64,000 bases of DNA from contig DASTSN010000109.1 of NCBI GenBank assembly GCA_035760665.1, positions 68,783-132,782 on the forward strand. Reading direction: 5' to 3'. The DNA is from DASTSN01 sp035760665. Lineage in GTDB: Bacteria > Bacteroidota > Bacteroidia > Chitinophagales > Chitinophagaceae. A model generated the notes under the pieces. That model was not told where the DNA came from, searched no databases, and worked only from the letters and a program-made list of their open reading frames with translations. Each line of letters begins with the position of its first letter. The first letter of the stretch is position 1. A program made the translations under genes and the position numbers. Positions 15,804 to 24,723 of this stretch are shown here, in pieces.

Positions 15804-16805
15804 ATGTTAAAAACCGCTGATGATATTCGGCAGCTCAACGAACGAATTGCCTTTTCCAGCCAGTTTATCGATAAGCTGCGCGATGAAATCGGTCACGTCA
15901 TCATCGGCCAGTATCATATGCTGGACCGCTTACTGATTGGTCTGCTGAGTAACGGGCATGTGCTGCTGGAGGGTGTTCCCGGGCTGGCAAAAACGCTGAC
16001 CATTAAATCACTGGCACAGGCCGTGCATGCTAAGTTCAGCCGCATCCAGTTTACCCCTGATTTGTTGCCAGCTGATGTGCTGGGAACCATGATTTATAAC
16101 CAGCAAAAAAATGAATTTGTTGTTCGGAAGGGTCCCATTTTTGCCAATTTTGTTCTGGCCGATGAAATTAACCGGGCACCGGCAAAGGTGCAAAGCGCCT
16201 TGCTGGAGGCTATGCAGGAGCGGCAGGTGACCATTGGCGATACCACATACAAGTTGGATGAACCCTTCCTGGTGCTGGCTACCCAAAACCCGCTGGAGCA
16301 GGAAGGCACTTACCCCTTGCCCGAAGCGCAGGTGGACCGTTTCATCATGAAGGTACTGGTAGATTATCCCCAAATGCATGAAGAGCAACTAATCATTCGC
16401 CAGAATGTGCAGGGACTGACCGTACCGGCCGTAAAGCAAGTTGTTTCCATCACGGAAATTTTACAGGCCAGAGATCTGGCGCGACAGGTATACATGGACG
16501 AAAAAATAGAACAGTATATTCTTGATATCATTTTTGCTACACGCCAGCCTGAACAGTATAAGCTTGAAAAATTAAAACCACTTATTTCATATGGTGCTTC
16601 ACCACGCGGCAGCATTAATCTTGCGCTGGCAGCCAAGGCACAGGCTTTTATCAATAAACGGGGATTTGTGATACCGGAGGATGTAAGGGGTATTTGTAAG
16701 GATGTACTCCGCCACCGTATTGGATTGACATACGAGGCTGAAGCAGAAAACATCAATGTGGAAAATGTGGTGGAAGAAGTATTGAAGCAAATAAATGTAC
16801 CGTAA
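15804..16805 (+). CDS. MoxR-family AAA+ ATPase
   Basis: A 333-residue AAA+ protein that heads a Bat-type operon. Walker A is GVPGLAKT (about residues 58-65), preceded by HVLLE. The Walker B region is FVLADEINRAPAKVQSALLEAMQE. Sensor 1 follows in LATQNPLEQEGTYPLPEAQVDRF. The C-terminal lid contains SPRGSINLALAAKA, typical of MoxR proteins. MoxR ATPases act as chaperones for von Willebrand factor A-domain proteins, which fits the DUF58 and batA genes downstream. The next gene starts after about 60 bp. Confidence 0.94.
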   Translation: MLKTADDIRQLNERIAFSSQFIDKLRDEIGHVIIGQYHMLDRLLIGLLSNGHVLLEGVPGLAKTLTIKSLAQAVHAKFSRIQFTPDLLPADVLGTMIYNQQKNEFVVRKGPIFANFVLADEINRAPAKVQSALLEAMQERQVTIGDTTYKLDEPFLVLATQNPLEQEGTYPLPEAQVDRFIMKVLVDYPQMHEEQLIIRQNVQGLTVPAVKQVVSITEILQARDLARQVYMDEKIEQYILDIIFATRQPEQYKLEKLKPLISYGASPRGSINLALAAKAQAFINKRGFVIPEDVRGICKDVLRHRIGLTYEAEAENINVENVVEEVLKQINVP

Positions 16806-16868
16806 TTGTAATCAGCCATTCTTAACCCCCTGATGAAATTGAAATGCTTCACAATGAACAACCCGTAA

Positions 16869-17741
16869 ATGCTGACAACATCTGATATAATAAAAAAAGT
16901 ACGCCACCTGGAAATAAAAAGTAAAAAACTCGCCAGTGATTTGTTTACAGGTGAATACCACAGTGCTTTTAAAGGGAAAGGCATGTCTTTTAAAGAAGTG
17001 AAAGAATATCACCCGGGAGATGATGTGCGGTTTATTGACTGGAATGTGTCGGCACGGTTTGGACACACGTTTTCGAAAGTGTTTGAGGAGGAAAGAGAAC
17101 TGACGGTTATGCTGCTGGTCGATATCAGTTCCAGCTCCATGTTCGGTACGTTATATGGCAGAAAAAAAGATGTTATCGCAGAAATTGGAGCCGTCCTGAG
17201 TTTTGCGGCCGTGAATAACCAGGATAAAATTGGCGCACTCTTTTACAGTGATGAAGTAGAGGCGTACATTCCACCCAAGAAAGGTCGCCAGCACGCCCTG
17301 TATATTGTGCGGGAACTGCTGACCCGCGAATCAAAACATAAGGGCACACAAACTGCCAGGGCTATCCGTTTTTTTAATAATTGCACGCGGCAAAAAAGTA
17401 TTGCTTTTATTTTAAGTGATTTTTTAGATGCCGATTACGAAGATATGTTGCGGGTTGCTGCCCGCAAGCATGATGTAATTGGGTTGAAAGTTTACGATAA
17501 AATGGATAAGGAACTGCCTGATGCAGGATTGTTGCAGGTGCAAGATGAGGAAAACGGTCAGACAAAATGGGTGGACAGCAGCAGTGCTTATGTGCGTTAC
17601 CAATACCAGCAGGAGTTTTTCCGGGTGACTGCTTACAGTACAGAAGCTTTTAAAAAAGCCGGCAGCGATTTATTACATATCCAATCCGGGGATGATTATG
17701 TAAAAATATTACAACGGTTTTTTATCAGCAGAAACCGCTGA
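16869..17741 (+). CDS. DUF58 domain protein (VWA-like)
   Basis: A 290-residue protein encoded between moxR and the other Bat genes. The DUF58 core is visible as GEYHSAFKGKGMSFKEVKEYHPGDDVRFIDWNVSARF, with parts spread over about residues 36-65. It is followed by a VWA-like segment, VMLLVDISSSSMFGT, whose DxSxS arrangement matches a metal-ion site. The C-terminus includes LSDFLDADYEDMLRVAARKHDVIGLKVYD. It is a probable MoxR client of unknown biochemical role. In other Bacteroidota such clusters are linked to tolerance of oxygen or envelope stress. Confidence 0.9.
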   Translation: MLTTSDIIKKVRHLEIKSKKLASDLFTGEYHSAFKGKGMSFKEVKEYHPGDDVRFIDWNVSARFGHTFSKVFEEERELTVMLLVDISSSSMFGTLYGRKKDVIAEIGAVLSFAAVNNQDKIGALFYSDEVEAYIPPKKGRQHALYIVRELLTRESKHKGTQTARAIRFFNNCTRQKSIAFILSDFLDADYEDMLRVAARKHDVIGLKVYDKMDKELPDAGLLQVQDEENGQTKWVDSSSAYVRYQYQQEFFRVTAYSTEAFKKAGSDLLHIQSGDDYVKILQRFFISRNR

Positions 17742-17750
17742 TCCGATAGC

Positions 17751-18680
17751 ATGAAAAAAGCACATTTGTATAAGACGGTTTCCCTTCTACCTTTTTTTAT
17801 CATTGCTTTGCTTTCCGAAGCACAGCAAACAACAACCGTTCGCGCTGCTATCGATAAAACGAATATCCTGATTGGCGAGCAATTGACGATATCCCTCCAG
17901 GCCAATATACCGGAGAATAACCCCATTCGCTTTTTTTCTGTTGATAGCATTCCGCATTTTGAAATATTGGAAAAAACAAGGCTAGACACGGTAAATACCA
18001 GCACTGGCACTGAATTAAAGCAAACACTGCGCCTCACAAGTTTTGATTCTGGGCAATGGGTGATTCCCTCGTTTCCGCTGGCGATGCCGGATGGTCCTTT
18101 TACGGATTCGTTTACCGTGCATGTGAGTTTTGCTCCTTTTGATTCAGCAAAAGATTATAATGATATCAAAAATATTATCCCGGCTGAGGCTGTAAAGAAA
18201 AAAGATTTTACCTGGTATTATATCGGCTTAGGATTGTTGTTGCTTGGACTGATCATTTACCTGCTGCTCAGAAAACGGCATAAGCATCCAGTGGCTGTTG
18301 TGAAACTGCCGGAAGATCCCTATGCCGAAGCGTTGAAAAAGCTGGAGGCATTGCGTCAACCATCGTTGCAAAGTGAAGCCGACGTCAAAATGGTGTACTC
18401 AACAATTACGGATATTTTCCGGGCGTATCTGAAAGAAAGAATGGGAATTCATTCGCTGCAGCAAACAACAGATGACCTGGTACTTCAGTTACGCAACACC
18501 GGTATCCGGCAAGAGCAGTTCAGCCGTTTATCCCAGGCGCTCCGGCTGGCTGATTTTGTAAAATTTGCTAAATATATACCCGCTATTAACGATTTTGAAT
18601 TTGTGTATTCGGTTGTGAAAGAAACAATAATAAGTATCGAAGCATTGCAAAAACCCGCTAAACCACCGGAAGGCTCCTGA
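17751..18680 (+). CDS. BatD-like/DUF4381-type membrane protein
   Basis: A 309-residue protein starting 9 bp after the DUF58 gene. It has a signal peptide (LLPFFIIALLSEAQ), a periplasmic beta-rich domain (VRAAIDKTNILIGEQLTISL; LRLTSFDSGQWVIPSFP), one membrane segment (WYYIGLGLLLLGLIIYLLL, about residues 160-180) and a cytoplasmic helical tail. The tail (SEADVKMVYSTITDIFRAYLKERMGIHSLQQTTDDL) matches the part following the membrane helix in DUF4381/BatD-like proteins. It probably bridges the periplasmic and cytoplasmic sides of the Bat complex. It is followed immediately (3 bp) by batA. Confidence 0.75.
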   Translation: MKKAHLYKTVSLLPFFIIALLSEAQQTTTVRAAIDKTNILIGEQLTISLQANIPENNPIRFFSVDSIPHFEILEKTRLDTVNTSTGTELKQTLRLTSFDSGQWVIPSFPLAMPDGPFTDSFTVHVSFAPFDSAKDYNDIKNIIPAEAVKKKDFTWYYIGLGLLLLGLIIYLLLRKRHKHPVAVVKLPEDPYAEALKKLEALRQPSLQSEADVKMVYSTITDIFRAYLKERMGIHSLQQTTDDLVLQLRNTGIRQEQFSRLSQALRLADFVKFAKYIPAINDFEFVYSVVKETIISIEALQKPAKPPEGS

Positions 18681-18683
18681 TTT

Positions 18684-19703
18684 ATGCTGTACGACTGGAT
18701 CAGACATATTGACTTTGCTTATCCATGGATGTTTGGCCTCTTGGTCATCATTCCATGGCTCATAATCCGTTACAGGAAGAAAGGAGATGCCGCGCAGGCA
18801 ACTATTAAAGTATCAACTATTCATTCCTTCACCGGCAGTTCGTGGAAAACCGGCTTGCGTCATCTGCCTTTTATACTCAGGATAGCAGCGCTGTGCCTGC
18901 TGATTATTGCCCTGGCAAGACCGCAAAAGAGAAACGACGACCAACTGACCGAAGGCCAGGGGATTGATATCGTGCTGGCAATGGATGTGAGTGGTAGCAT
19001 GGGTTCCAGGGATATATTGCCCAGCCGGCTGGAGGCGGCCAAACAAATGGCGGAAAAATTTGTACGTAATCGTCCTGTTGATCGTATTGGGCTGGTTATT
19101 TTTTCAGGTGAAAGTTTTACGCAATGTCCTATTACCACCGACAGGGCTACCTTGCTCACGCAAATTGAATCACTGGAAAGTCGCCGTTTCCTTGTAGATG
19201 GAACGGTGATTGGTGAAGGTCTGGCAACGGCAGTCGACCGTTTACGGGAAAGCGATGCCAAAAGCAAGATCGTGATTTTGCTGACAGATGGGAAAGAAGA
19301 TCCTCCTGAAACCCGCCTGATTGATCCGTTAACCGCACTTGAAATTGCAAAAGCCCAGCATGTAAAGGTTTACACCATTGGCATGAGTGCCCTGAATGAT
19401 TCGACAAACGTTGTGGCAGAGAACCCGGTCAATGGTTCACGGCCTCAGGCAAATAGTAGTTTTCTTGATGAGGAACTGCTTCGTAAAATTGCAACTGAAA
19501 CCGGTGGGCAATATTTCCGGGCTATTGATAAGGAAAGCCTTGGAAATGTATACAAACAGATAGACCGCCTGGAAAAGTCGAAAATCGAAATCACTGCATT
19601 TAAACGCTACGAAGAGCGTTTTTTCCCATTTGTACTGGCAGCACTGGGTCTGTTATTTGCCGAAATTGTGTTACGGTTTACTATTCTTCGCAAGTTTCCC
19701 TGA
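18684..19703 (+). CDS. batA: BatA-type von Willebrand factor A membrane protein
   Basis: A 339-residue protein: a membrane segment at about residues 13-27 (WMFGLLVIIPWLIIRY), a second at about 63-75, then a VWA domain with the metal-ion site DVSGSMGSRD (Asp101, Ser103, Ser105) and LLTDGKEDPPET. A C-terminal membrane helix (FPFVLAALGLLFAEIVLRF) follows. This layout is BatA. The VWA domain would be placed in the periplasm by the flanking helices. In many relatives batB, batC and batD follow; here rsgA follows after 27 bp, so the operon is short. Confidence 0.9.
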   Translation: MLYDWIRHIDFAYPWMFGLLVIIPWLIIRYRKKGDAAQATIKVSTIHSFTGSSWKTGLRHLPFILRIAALCLLIIALARPQKRNDDQLTEGQGIDIVLAMDVSGSMGSRDILPSRLEAAKQMAEKFVRNRPVDRIGLVIFSGESFTQCPITTDRATLLTQIESLESRRFLVDGTVIGEGLATAVDRLRESDAKSKIVILLTDGKEDPPETRLIDPLTALEIAKAQHVKVYTIGMSALNDSTNVVAENPVNGSRPQANSSFLDEELLRKIATETGGQYFRAIDKESLGNVYKQIDRLEKSKIEITAFKRYEERFFPFVLAALGLLFAEIVLRFTILRKFP

Positions 19704-19730
19704 TTATTGAAACCTGTATCTTGCAGTTGC

Positions 19731-20660
19731 ATGAAAGCGACAGTTTATAAATCCACCGGAAGCTGGTACGCGGTAAAAGACGAAACAGGCAACTGGCACC
19801 AGGCACGTATGAAAGGCGTTTTTAAGATTGATGATATCACTTCCACCAATCCAATAGCCGTTGGCGACAGGGTGGACATTGATATAGAAAATGAAGTGGA
19901 AAATACGGCTATTATAACCGGCATTACCAACCGGAAGAATTATATCAACCGGCAATCTCCCCGGGCAAAACACCAGCACCACATTGTGGCTGCAAATCTT
20001 GATCAGGCCTTGCTGATAGCCACACTCAGGGAACCCCGTACATCCCAGGGGTTTATCGACCGTTTCCTGGTAGCCTGTGAGATGTACCATGTGCCTGCTG
20101 TTATTGTTTTTAATAAGGCTGATTTGTACGGAAAAAAAGAGCAGGAAAAATTTACTCTTTTGAAAACCATGTATGAATCAATTGGCTACCGTGTGCTGCT
20201 AACCAGCGTGCCCGAGAAAAAAGGGCTGGAAAGCCTAGCTGATGTATTACAAAATAAAACAACGCTGATCAGCGGGCACAGTGGCGTGGGTAAGTCATCG
20301 CTGTTAAATGTGCTGTTACCTGGCCTGCAATTGCGCACACAGGATGTAAGCGGCTGGAGCGGTAAGGGTTTGCATACTACCACCTTTGCAGAAATGTTTG
20401 ATCTGCCCACCGGCGGCCGCGTGATTGATACCCCGGGCATGCGGGAATTTGGCCTGGTGGATGTATCCCGGCAGGAACTGTCACATTATTTTCCTGAAAT
20501 GCGGGAGCGGCTGGGTGATTGCCAGTTTAATAATTGCCTGCATATTAATGAACCCGGTTGTGCCATTAAAGAAGCAGTCCTGAATGGCGATATCAGCGAG
20601 GACCGTTACGCCAGTTATTATAGCATCCTTGAGTCTATCGATGAAAAAAGGAATTACTGA
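19731..20660 (+). CDS. rsgA: Ribosome small-subunit-dependent GTPase A
   Basis: Late 30S-assembly GTPase. The start is set at ATG 19731; an upstream in-frame TTG at 19707 follows the batA stop directly and is less likely. It is 309 residues with the circularly permuted G domain: G4 IVFNKADL, then G1 SGHSGVGKSSLLN, then G3 DTPGMREFGL. It is preceded by an OB fold and followed by a zinc knuckle, CQFNNCLHINEPGC. It lies 27 bp after batA and could be read through from the Bat operon, though TATCTTGC near 19717 resembles a promoter element of its own. Confidence 0.96.
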   Translation: MKATVYKSTGSWYAVKDETGNWHQARMKGVFKIDDITSTNPIAVGDRVDIDIENEVENTAIITGITNRKNYINRQSPRAKHQHHIVAANLDQALLIATLREPRTSQGFIDRFLVACEMYHVPAVIVFNKADLYGKKEQEKFTLLKTMYESIGYRVLLTSVPEKKGLESLADVLQNKTTLISGHSGVGKSSLLNVLLPGLQLRTQDVSGWSGKGLHTTTFAEMFDLPTGGRVIDTPGMREFGLVDVSRQELSHYFPEMRERLGDCQFNNCLHINEPGCAIKEAVLNGDISEDRYASYYSILESIDEKRNY

Positions 20661-20805
20661 TTTAGGCTGCACTGCATAAATTGAAAAACCCCTAACAATA
20701 ACAACCTCTCCGGAAATTCTTATATTCCATCGTTGTTACAGGATCTGCGAAAACTAATCGTTCTGGTGTTAACAGAAATTACCGCTGAAAATAATGAGGA
20801 TCTCG

Positions 20806-21138
20806 TCAGGCAATATTCCGGTGCAGGTCAATGGAAAATAACTTGCTTTCCAGGGCGCCGGCGAGTTCCACCACCGCTTTATTGTCTTTGTTAAGCGCAT
20901 CCCTTGTTTTGGTAGGAAAAATGGAAATGCCATTGTAGATGTTATAATGCAAGGTCATGGTATGACCTTTGAACCGGAATTCCCAGTCAATGGTATCAAA
21001 ATCATCTTCCTTGTGATGAAAGGAGATTTTAAAATTCTGGTTCAGGATGTCTGCAATCTGGTAGAAGCGCTTCAGGCCACCATCGTCGTCAATGACCACT
21101 TCGGTACAGCCTAAATTAGTTCTCAGGGTGAGGCTCAT
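20806..21138 (-). CDS. Conserved hypothetical protein
   Basis: A 110-residue soluble protein, no signal peptide, starting MSLTLRTNLGCTEVVIDDDGG. Mixed alpha/beta composition with acidic stretches (HKEDDFDTIDWEF) and the segment TMTLHYNIYNGISIFP. I do not recognise the family, and no catalytic motif is evident. It is probably monocistronic, with 145 bp of unassigned sequence before rsgA's end. Confidence 0.6.
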   Translation of the reverse strand: MSLTLRTNLGCTEVVIDDDGGLKRFYQIADILNQNFKISFHHKEDDFDTIDWEFRFKGHTMTLHYNIYNGISIFPTKTRDALNKDNKAVVELAGALESKLFSIDLHRNIA

Positions 21139-21204
21139 AAAAAAGGTTTAGTAGTTATTTAATGGAGACCCGGATTTGTTTCAGATTGCTGCACGAGTGG
21201 CTGA

Positions 21205-21399
21205 CTAATCCCTGAATTTTTTTGCTTTTCGTGCCGCTTTTATTGCCGCAGGATCTCCGCTGACAATTTTTTCGGCACCGACATTTTTTCCATTCGTTCC
21301 GCAACCGTATTTTGGTCCGAATAAATTATTCCACAGTTTACAGGATGATAACATCACCACAAGCCCAAGCATCAACAGTACAAAACGGAAGTTTTTCAT
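21205..21399 (-). CDS. Small lipoprotein
   Basis: A 64-residue lipoprotein: signal FVLLMLGLVVMLSSC with Cys20, then a short mature part, KLWNNLFGPKYGCGTNGKNVGAEKIV, ending with a basic helix. The pattern (short lipoprotein with a YGCGTNG knot) is common in Chitinophagaceae-like genomes. Function unknown. It precedes the hypothetical gene at 20806-21138 on the same strand by 66 bp. Confidence 0.75.
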   Translation of the reverse strand: MKNFRFVLLMLGLVVMLSSCKLWNNLFGPKYGCGTNGKNVGAEKIVSGDPAAIKAARKAKKFRD

Positions 21400-21529
21400 A
21401 GTCGTATTATTTCTTGTTCTATAACGAAATTAACCAGAAATAATTGCCTGTGCCATAGTAAAACTACCAATACCAAAAAATACTTTTTTTTAAAAAAGAT
21501 AATCACATGAAAATCATGTGCATGAAGCA

Positions 21530-22066
21530 TTAATTTTTATCCGTGGGTGGCTGGTAACGAAACCAGTCGGCATACCGGACATAGTTATTCGCAATCCGGT
21601 TGATTTCACCATGGATCAGTTCCTGTGAGATGTCTTTTACTTTTTTTGCAGGTATTCCTGCGTAAATACTGCCGGGTTCACACACCGTATTTTCCAGCAC
21701 CACCGCACCGGCGGCAATAATGGTATTACTATGCACTACAGCATTGTCCATCACAATGGCGCCCATGCCCACCAGCACATTATCATGCAGGGTACAGCCA
21801 TGTACAATCGCATGATGGCCGATCGAGACATTGTTGCCAATCGTAGTGCCGTATTTTTGGTAAGTGCAGTGCACGCAGGCTCCATCCTGTATGTTTACTT
21901 TGTTTCCGATGCGGATAAAGTTTACATCACCCCGCACCACAGCGTTAAACCAAACACTGCAATCCTCACCCATGATCACATCACCCACCACCGTGGCATT
22001 GGGTGCCAGAAAACAGTTGTTGCCAAATTGCGGGTGCTTATTTTCTACAGGCAGAAGTAAAGGCAT
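21530..22066 (-). CDS. Gamma-carbonic-anhydrase-like left-handed beta-helix protein
   Basis: A 178-residue protein starting at ATG 22066. Hexapeptide-repeat turns run through the protein (FLAPNATVVGDVIMGEDCSV, FNAVVRGDVNFIRIG, KVNIQDGACVH). The metal-ligand histidines of the gamma class sit in the HC, IGHHAIVHGC region, where the three metal-site His would be. It ends with a helical tail, SQELIHGEINRIANNYVRYADWF. Proteins of this shape are often annotated as gamma-carbonic anhydrases or YrdA/PaaY-type proteins; enzymatic activity is unproven. It is separately transcribed and divergent from the aminotransferase gene. Confidence 0.88.
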   Translation of the reverse strand: MPLLLPVENKHPQFGNNCFLAPNATVVGDVIMGEDCSVWFNAVVRGDVNFIRIGNKVNIQDGACVHCTYQKYGTTIGNNVSIGHHAIVHGCTLHDNVLVGMGAIVMDNAVVHSNTIIAAGAVVLENTVCEPGSIYAGIPAKKVKDISQELIHGEINRIANNYVRYADWFRYQPPTDKN

Positions 22067-22206
22067 ACAATAAAATTTATGATCGAAAAATAGAATTTGT
22101 ACCGGAAAATATTTGTCAGCTGTTGCGAAAGCCGGCTGCAAATTATCGTTTTTCTTTAGCCGTTTTTACGTTCTTTGTGAAATAAATGCTCACCGGTAAA
22201 AAAATT

Positions 22207-23382
22207 ATGAATCAGCGGGAATTATTTCTGCAACATGTAGCGCAAACCTCCCCGGCCCCACTGGCGCTGGAAATTGTAAAAGCTGAAGGCTGCTTATTGT
22301 ATGATGCGGCCGGTAAAGCCTACATCGACCTTATTGGTGGTATCAGCGTGGCGAATACCGGCCATCGCCACCCATCAGTTCTTAAAGCCATAAAAGATCA
22401 GTTGGATGCTTACCTGCATATTATGGTATATGGCGAATTTGTTGAAATGCCCCAGGTACGATATGCCAAATTGCTGACGGATTTGTTACCATCTTCCCTG
22501 AATGCGGTATATTTTACCAATTCTGGAGCAGAAGCCGTGGAAGGCGCCATGAAGCTGGCTAAAAAGGTCACGAACCGCACACAAATTATTGCATTTAACC
22601 AATCTTATCACGGATCAACGCAGGGGGCTTTAAGTATTATTGGTGATGAATACTGGCGCCATCCGTTTCGCCCATTACTACCTGGCATCCTGCATCTCGA
22701 GTACAATAAACTTGAATCATTAAATGAAATCTCTGCACAAACAGCTTGTGTAATTGCAGAAACCGTGCAGGCAGAAGCCGGTATTAAAGCACCTTCAAAG
22801 GACTGGATACAGGCATTGCGCAGGAAATGTACGGAAACCGGTACCTTACTGGTATTGGATGAAATTCAAGCCGGTTTCGGAAGAACAGGTACCTTATGGG
22901 GGTTTGAGCAATTTAACATAGTGCCGGATATCCTGTTGCTGGGCAAGGCTTTGGGCGGAGGAATGCCGTTGGGAGCGTTTATTGCAGATAAAGCACTCAT
23001 GGACCAGTTTACGCTTAATCCGGTGTTGGGTCATATTACAACTTTTGGCGGTCACCCGGTGTGTTGTGCGGCCGGGCTGGCAGCTGCACAAGCTTTGCTG
23101 GACGAAGGCATGATGAAAGGTATTCGGTTAAAAGAGGAACTTTTCCGATCAATGTTGATTCATCCAGCGATCAGGGCGGTCCGTTCGTTCGGGTTATGGA
23201 TGGCTGTAGAATTTGATTCTTTTGAGACCAATAAAAGAGTTATTGACGCTTGCATTGAAAATGGAGTACTGACTGACTGGTTTCTGTTTGCGCCAAATTG
23301 TATGCGCATTTCTCCTCCTTTAATGATTTCAGAAGCACAAATTAACAGCGCCTGCAACGTAATACGAATAGCATGCGGATAA
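22207..23382 (+). CDS. Class III aminotransferase
   Basis: A 391-residue PLP-dependent aminotransferase. ATG 22207 (MNQRELFLQHVAQTSPAP) is preferred over ATG 22186, which adds only seven residues. Signatures: YIDLIGGISVANTGHRHP, YFTNSGAEAVEGAMKLAKK, NQSYHGSTQGALSI, then VLDEIQAGFGRTG and the PLP-lysine segment LLLGKALGGGMPLGAF. TTFGGHPVCCAAGLAA closes the fold. The family includes acetylornithine, ornithine and putrescine/4-aminobutyrate aminotransferases. No arg genes are adjacent, so the substrate cannot be fixed from context. Confidence 0.88.
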   Translation: MNQRELFLQHVAQTSPAPLALEIVKAEGCLLYDAAGKAYIDLIGGISVANTGHRHPSVLKAIKDQLDAYLHIMVYGEFVEMPQVRYAKLLTDLLPSSLNAVYFTNSGAEAVEGAMKLAKKVTNRTQIIAFNQSYHGSTQGALSIIGDEYWRHPFRPLLPGILHLEYNKLESLNEISAQTACVIAETVQAEAGIKAPSKDWIQALRRKCTETGTLLVLDEIQAGFGRTGTLWGFEQFNIVPDILLLGKALGGGMPLGAFIADKALMDQFTLNPVLGHITTFGGHPVCCAAGLAAAQALLDEGMMKGIRLKEELFRSMLIHPAIRAVRSFGLWMAVEFDSFETNKRVIDACIENGVLTDWFLFAPNCMRISPPLMISEAQINSACNVIRIACG

Positions 23383-23457
23383 TATATTTTCTTTTTTACT
23401 TGTAAAAGCGCAACCGGGAATTTATCTTAGGTGAATTATTAAACCAAAACCACGGCT

Positions 23458-23937
23458 ATGAAAAGGATTCTTATTTTATTGACTGCTGTATTTGTTCTGA
23501 CAGCTTCTTTCGCTTCCAGCAGTATCATTGTAAAACCACCTGTAAAGGCAAGCGAAATTTTAGTTCCAGTGGGCAAATCCGGTGAAAAGATTTCTCTGTT
23601 GGATTTGTCGCATATTTCAATCAGCGAATTTCAGAGTTTAACGGGCAAAAAACTGAATCTTGCCGATAAGGTATCATTCAAACTGGCGCAGCGGGAATTA
23701 CGAAGAAGTATCCGTAAAGACGGCACCCTGGATACAAAGAAAGCTGAAAGGTTTATGAAAAGTGCAGATGGTACCACGGGTTTTCATCTTGGGGGGTTTG
23801 CATTAGGTTTTTTCCTGGGGCTGATCGGCGTTTTAATTGCTTACCTGATCAAAGACGAAAAGAAAAGTAACCGCGTAAAATGGGCATGGATTGGGTTGGT
23901 GGCCTGGCTCGTTATCTGGCTCGCATTTGTGATTTAA
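23458..23937 (+). CDS. Hypothetical membrane protein
   Basis: A 159-residue protein: signal peptide (ILILLTAVFVLTASFASS), a soluble segment with ISLLDLSHISISEFQSLTGKKL, a basic patch ELRRSIRK, and two C-terminal membrane helices (GFALGFFLGLIGVLIAYLI and WAWIGLVAWLVIWLAFVI). This layout is frequent in Bacteroidota; the family has no known function. A strong terminator follows directly. Confidence 0.7.
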   Translation: MKRILILLTAVFVLTASFASSSIIVKPPVKASEILVPVGKSGEKISLLDLSHISISEFQSLTGKKLNLADKVSFKLAQRELRRSIRKDGTLDTKKAERFMKSADGTTGFHLGGFALGFFLGLIGVLIAYLIKDEKKSNRVKWAWIGLVAWLVIWLAFVI

Positions 23938-23958
23938 CGTCAAAAAAATAATTATACT

Positions 23959-24000
23959 GTGCGGGGCTGTTTTTGAATAGAACAGCCCCGCACATTTTTT
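23959..24000. terminator. Shared strong terminator (hypothetical gene and glpF)
   Basis: Perfect 13-bp stem: gtgcggggctgtt at 23959-23971 and aacagccccgcac at 23981-23993, 9-nt loop, then atttttt on the plus strand. It ends the hypothetical-protein message and lies at the 3' end of the convergent glp operon, so it can serve both. Confidence 0.85.
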
Positions 24001-24706
24001 ATAATAATGAAAAGACAAACGCTCCCAGGAGTCCGCCAATAATCGGTCCAACAATCGGAATCCAGGCGTAGGCCCAATCACTGTCCCGTTTATTTTTTAG
24101 CGGTAAAAGAAAATGTGCAATCCGTGGTCCAAGATCCCTGGCAGGATTGATGGCATATCCTGTTGCACCCCCTAGTGACAGGCCGATCGCCAGTACCAGT
24201 AATCCAACGGGAAGGGCGTTCAGCGTGCCAAGGCTTTGATCCGGTGGCGACATTAACAAGGCTCCCAACACTAAAACAAATGCGCCGATAATTTCTGTAA
24301 GTAGGTTAAAAAATGGCTTGTAGATGGCGGGGCCAGTGCAAAATACTGCCAACTTGGAGTTTCCGTCCGGGGTTTCATCAAAATGTTTTTTGTAAGCAAT
24401 CCACACAATAACAGCACCGGTAAACGCACCGGCAAACTGAGCTGCGATATAAGGCCCTACCAGGCTGCTGTCGAATTGGTGAAAAGCTGCCATGGCCAGG
24501 GTAACCGCGGGATTCAGGTGTCCGCTCCCGCCAAGTGCTGTAGAAGCATAAACACCCATAAATACTGCCATTCCCCAGCCAAAAGTGATGACGATCCATC
24601 CACTGTTATTTCCGTAAGTTTTATTGAGTACTACGTTGGCTACCACACCATCGCCCATTACCAAGAGCAGGGCAGTGCCAATAAATTCACCGATAAAAGG
24701 AGACAT
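23999..24706 (-). CDS. glpF: Glycerol uptake facilitator (aquaglyceroporin)
   Basis: A 235-residue MIP-family channel. Both NPA boxes are present: GHLNPAVTLA and YAINPARDLGPR. The Asp after the second box (NPARD) favours a glycerol-conducting pore over a pure water channel. Six membrane helices are readable. Third gene of the glpK-glpD-glpF operon, 17 bp downstream of glpD, ending at the bidirectional terminator. Confidence 0.93.
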   Translation of the reverse strand: MSPFIGEFIGTALLLVMGDGVVANVVLNKTYGNNSGWIVITFGWGMAVFMGVYASTALGGSGHLNPAVTLAMAAFHQFDSSLVGPYIAAQFAGAFTGAVIVWIAYKKHFDETPDGNSKLAVFCTGPAIYKPFFNLLTEIIGAFVLVLGALLMSPPDQSLGTLNALPVGLLVLAIGLSLGGATGYAINPARDLGPRIAHFLLPLKNKRDSDWAYAWIPIVGPIIGGLLGAFVFSLL

Positions 24707-24723
24707 AAGCTGTTCGTTTGTGG

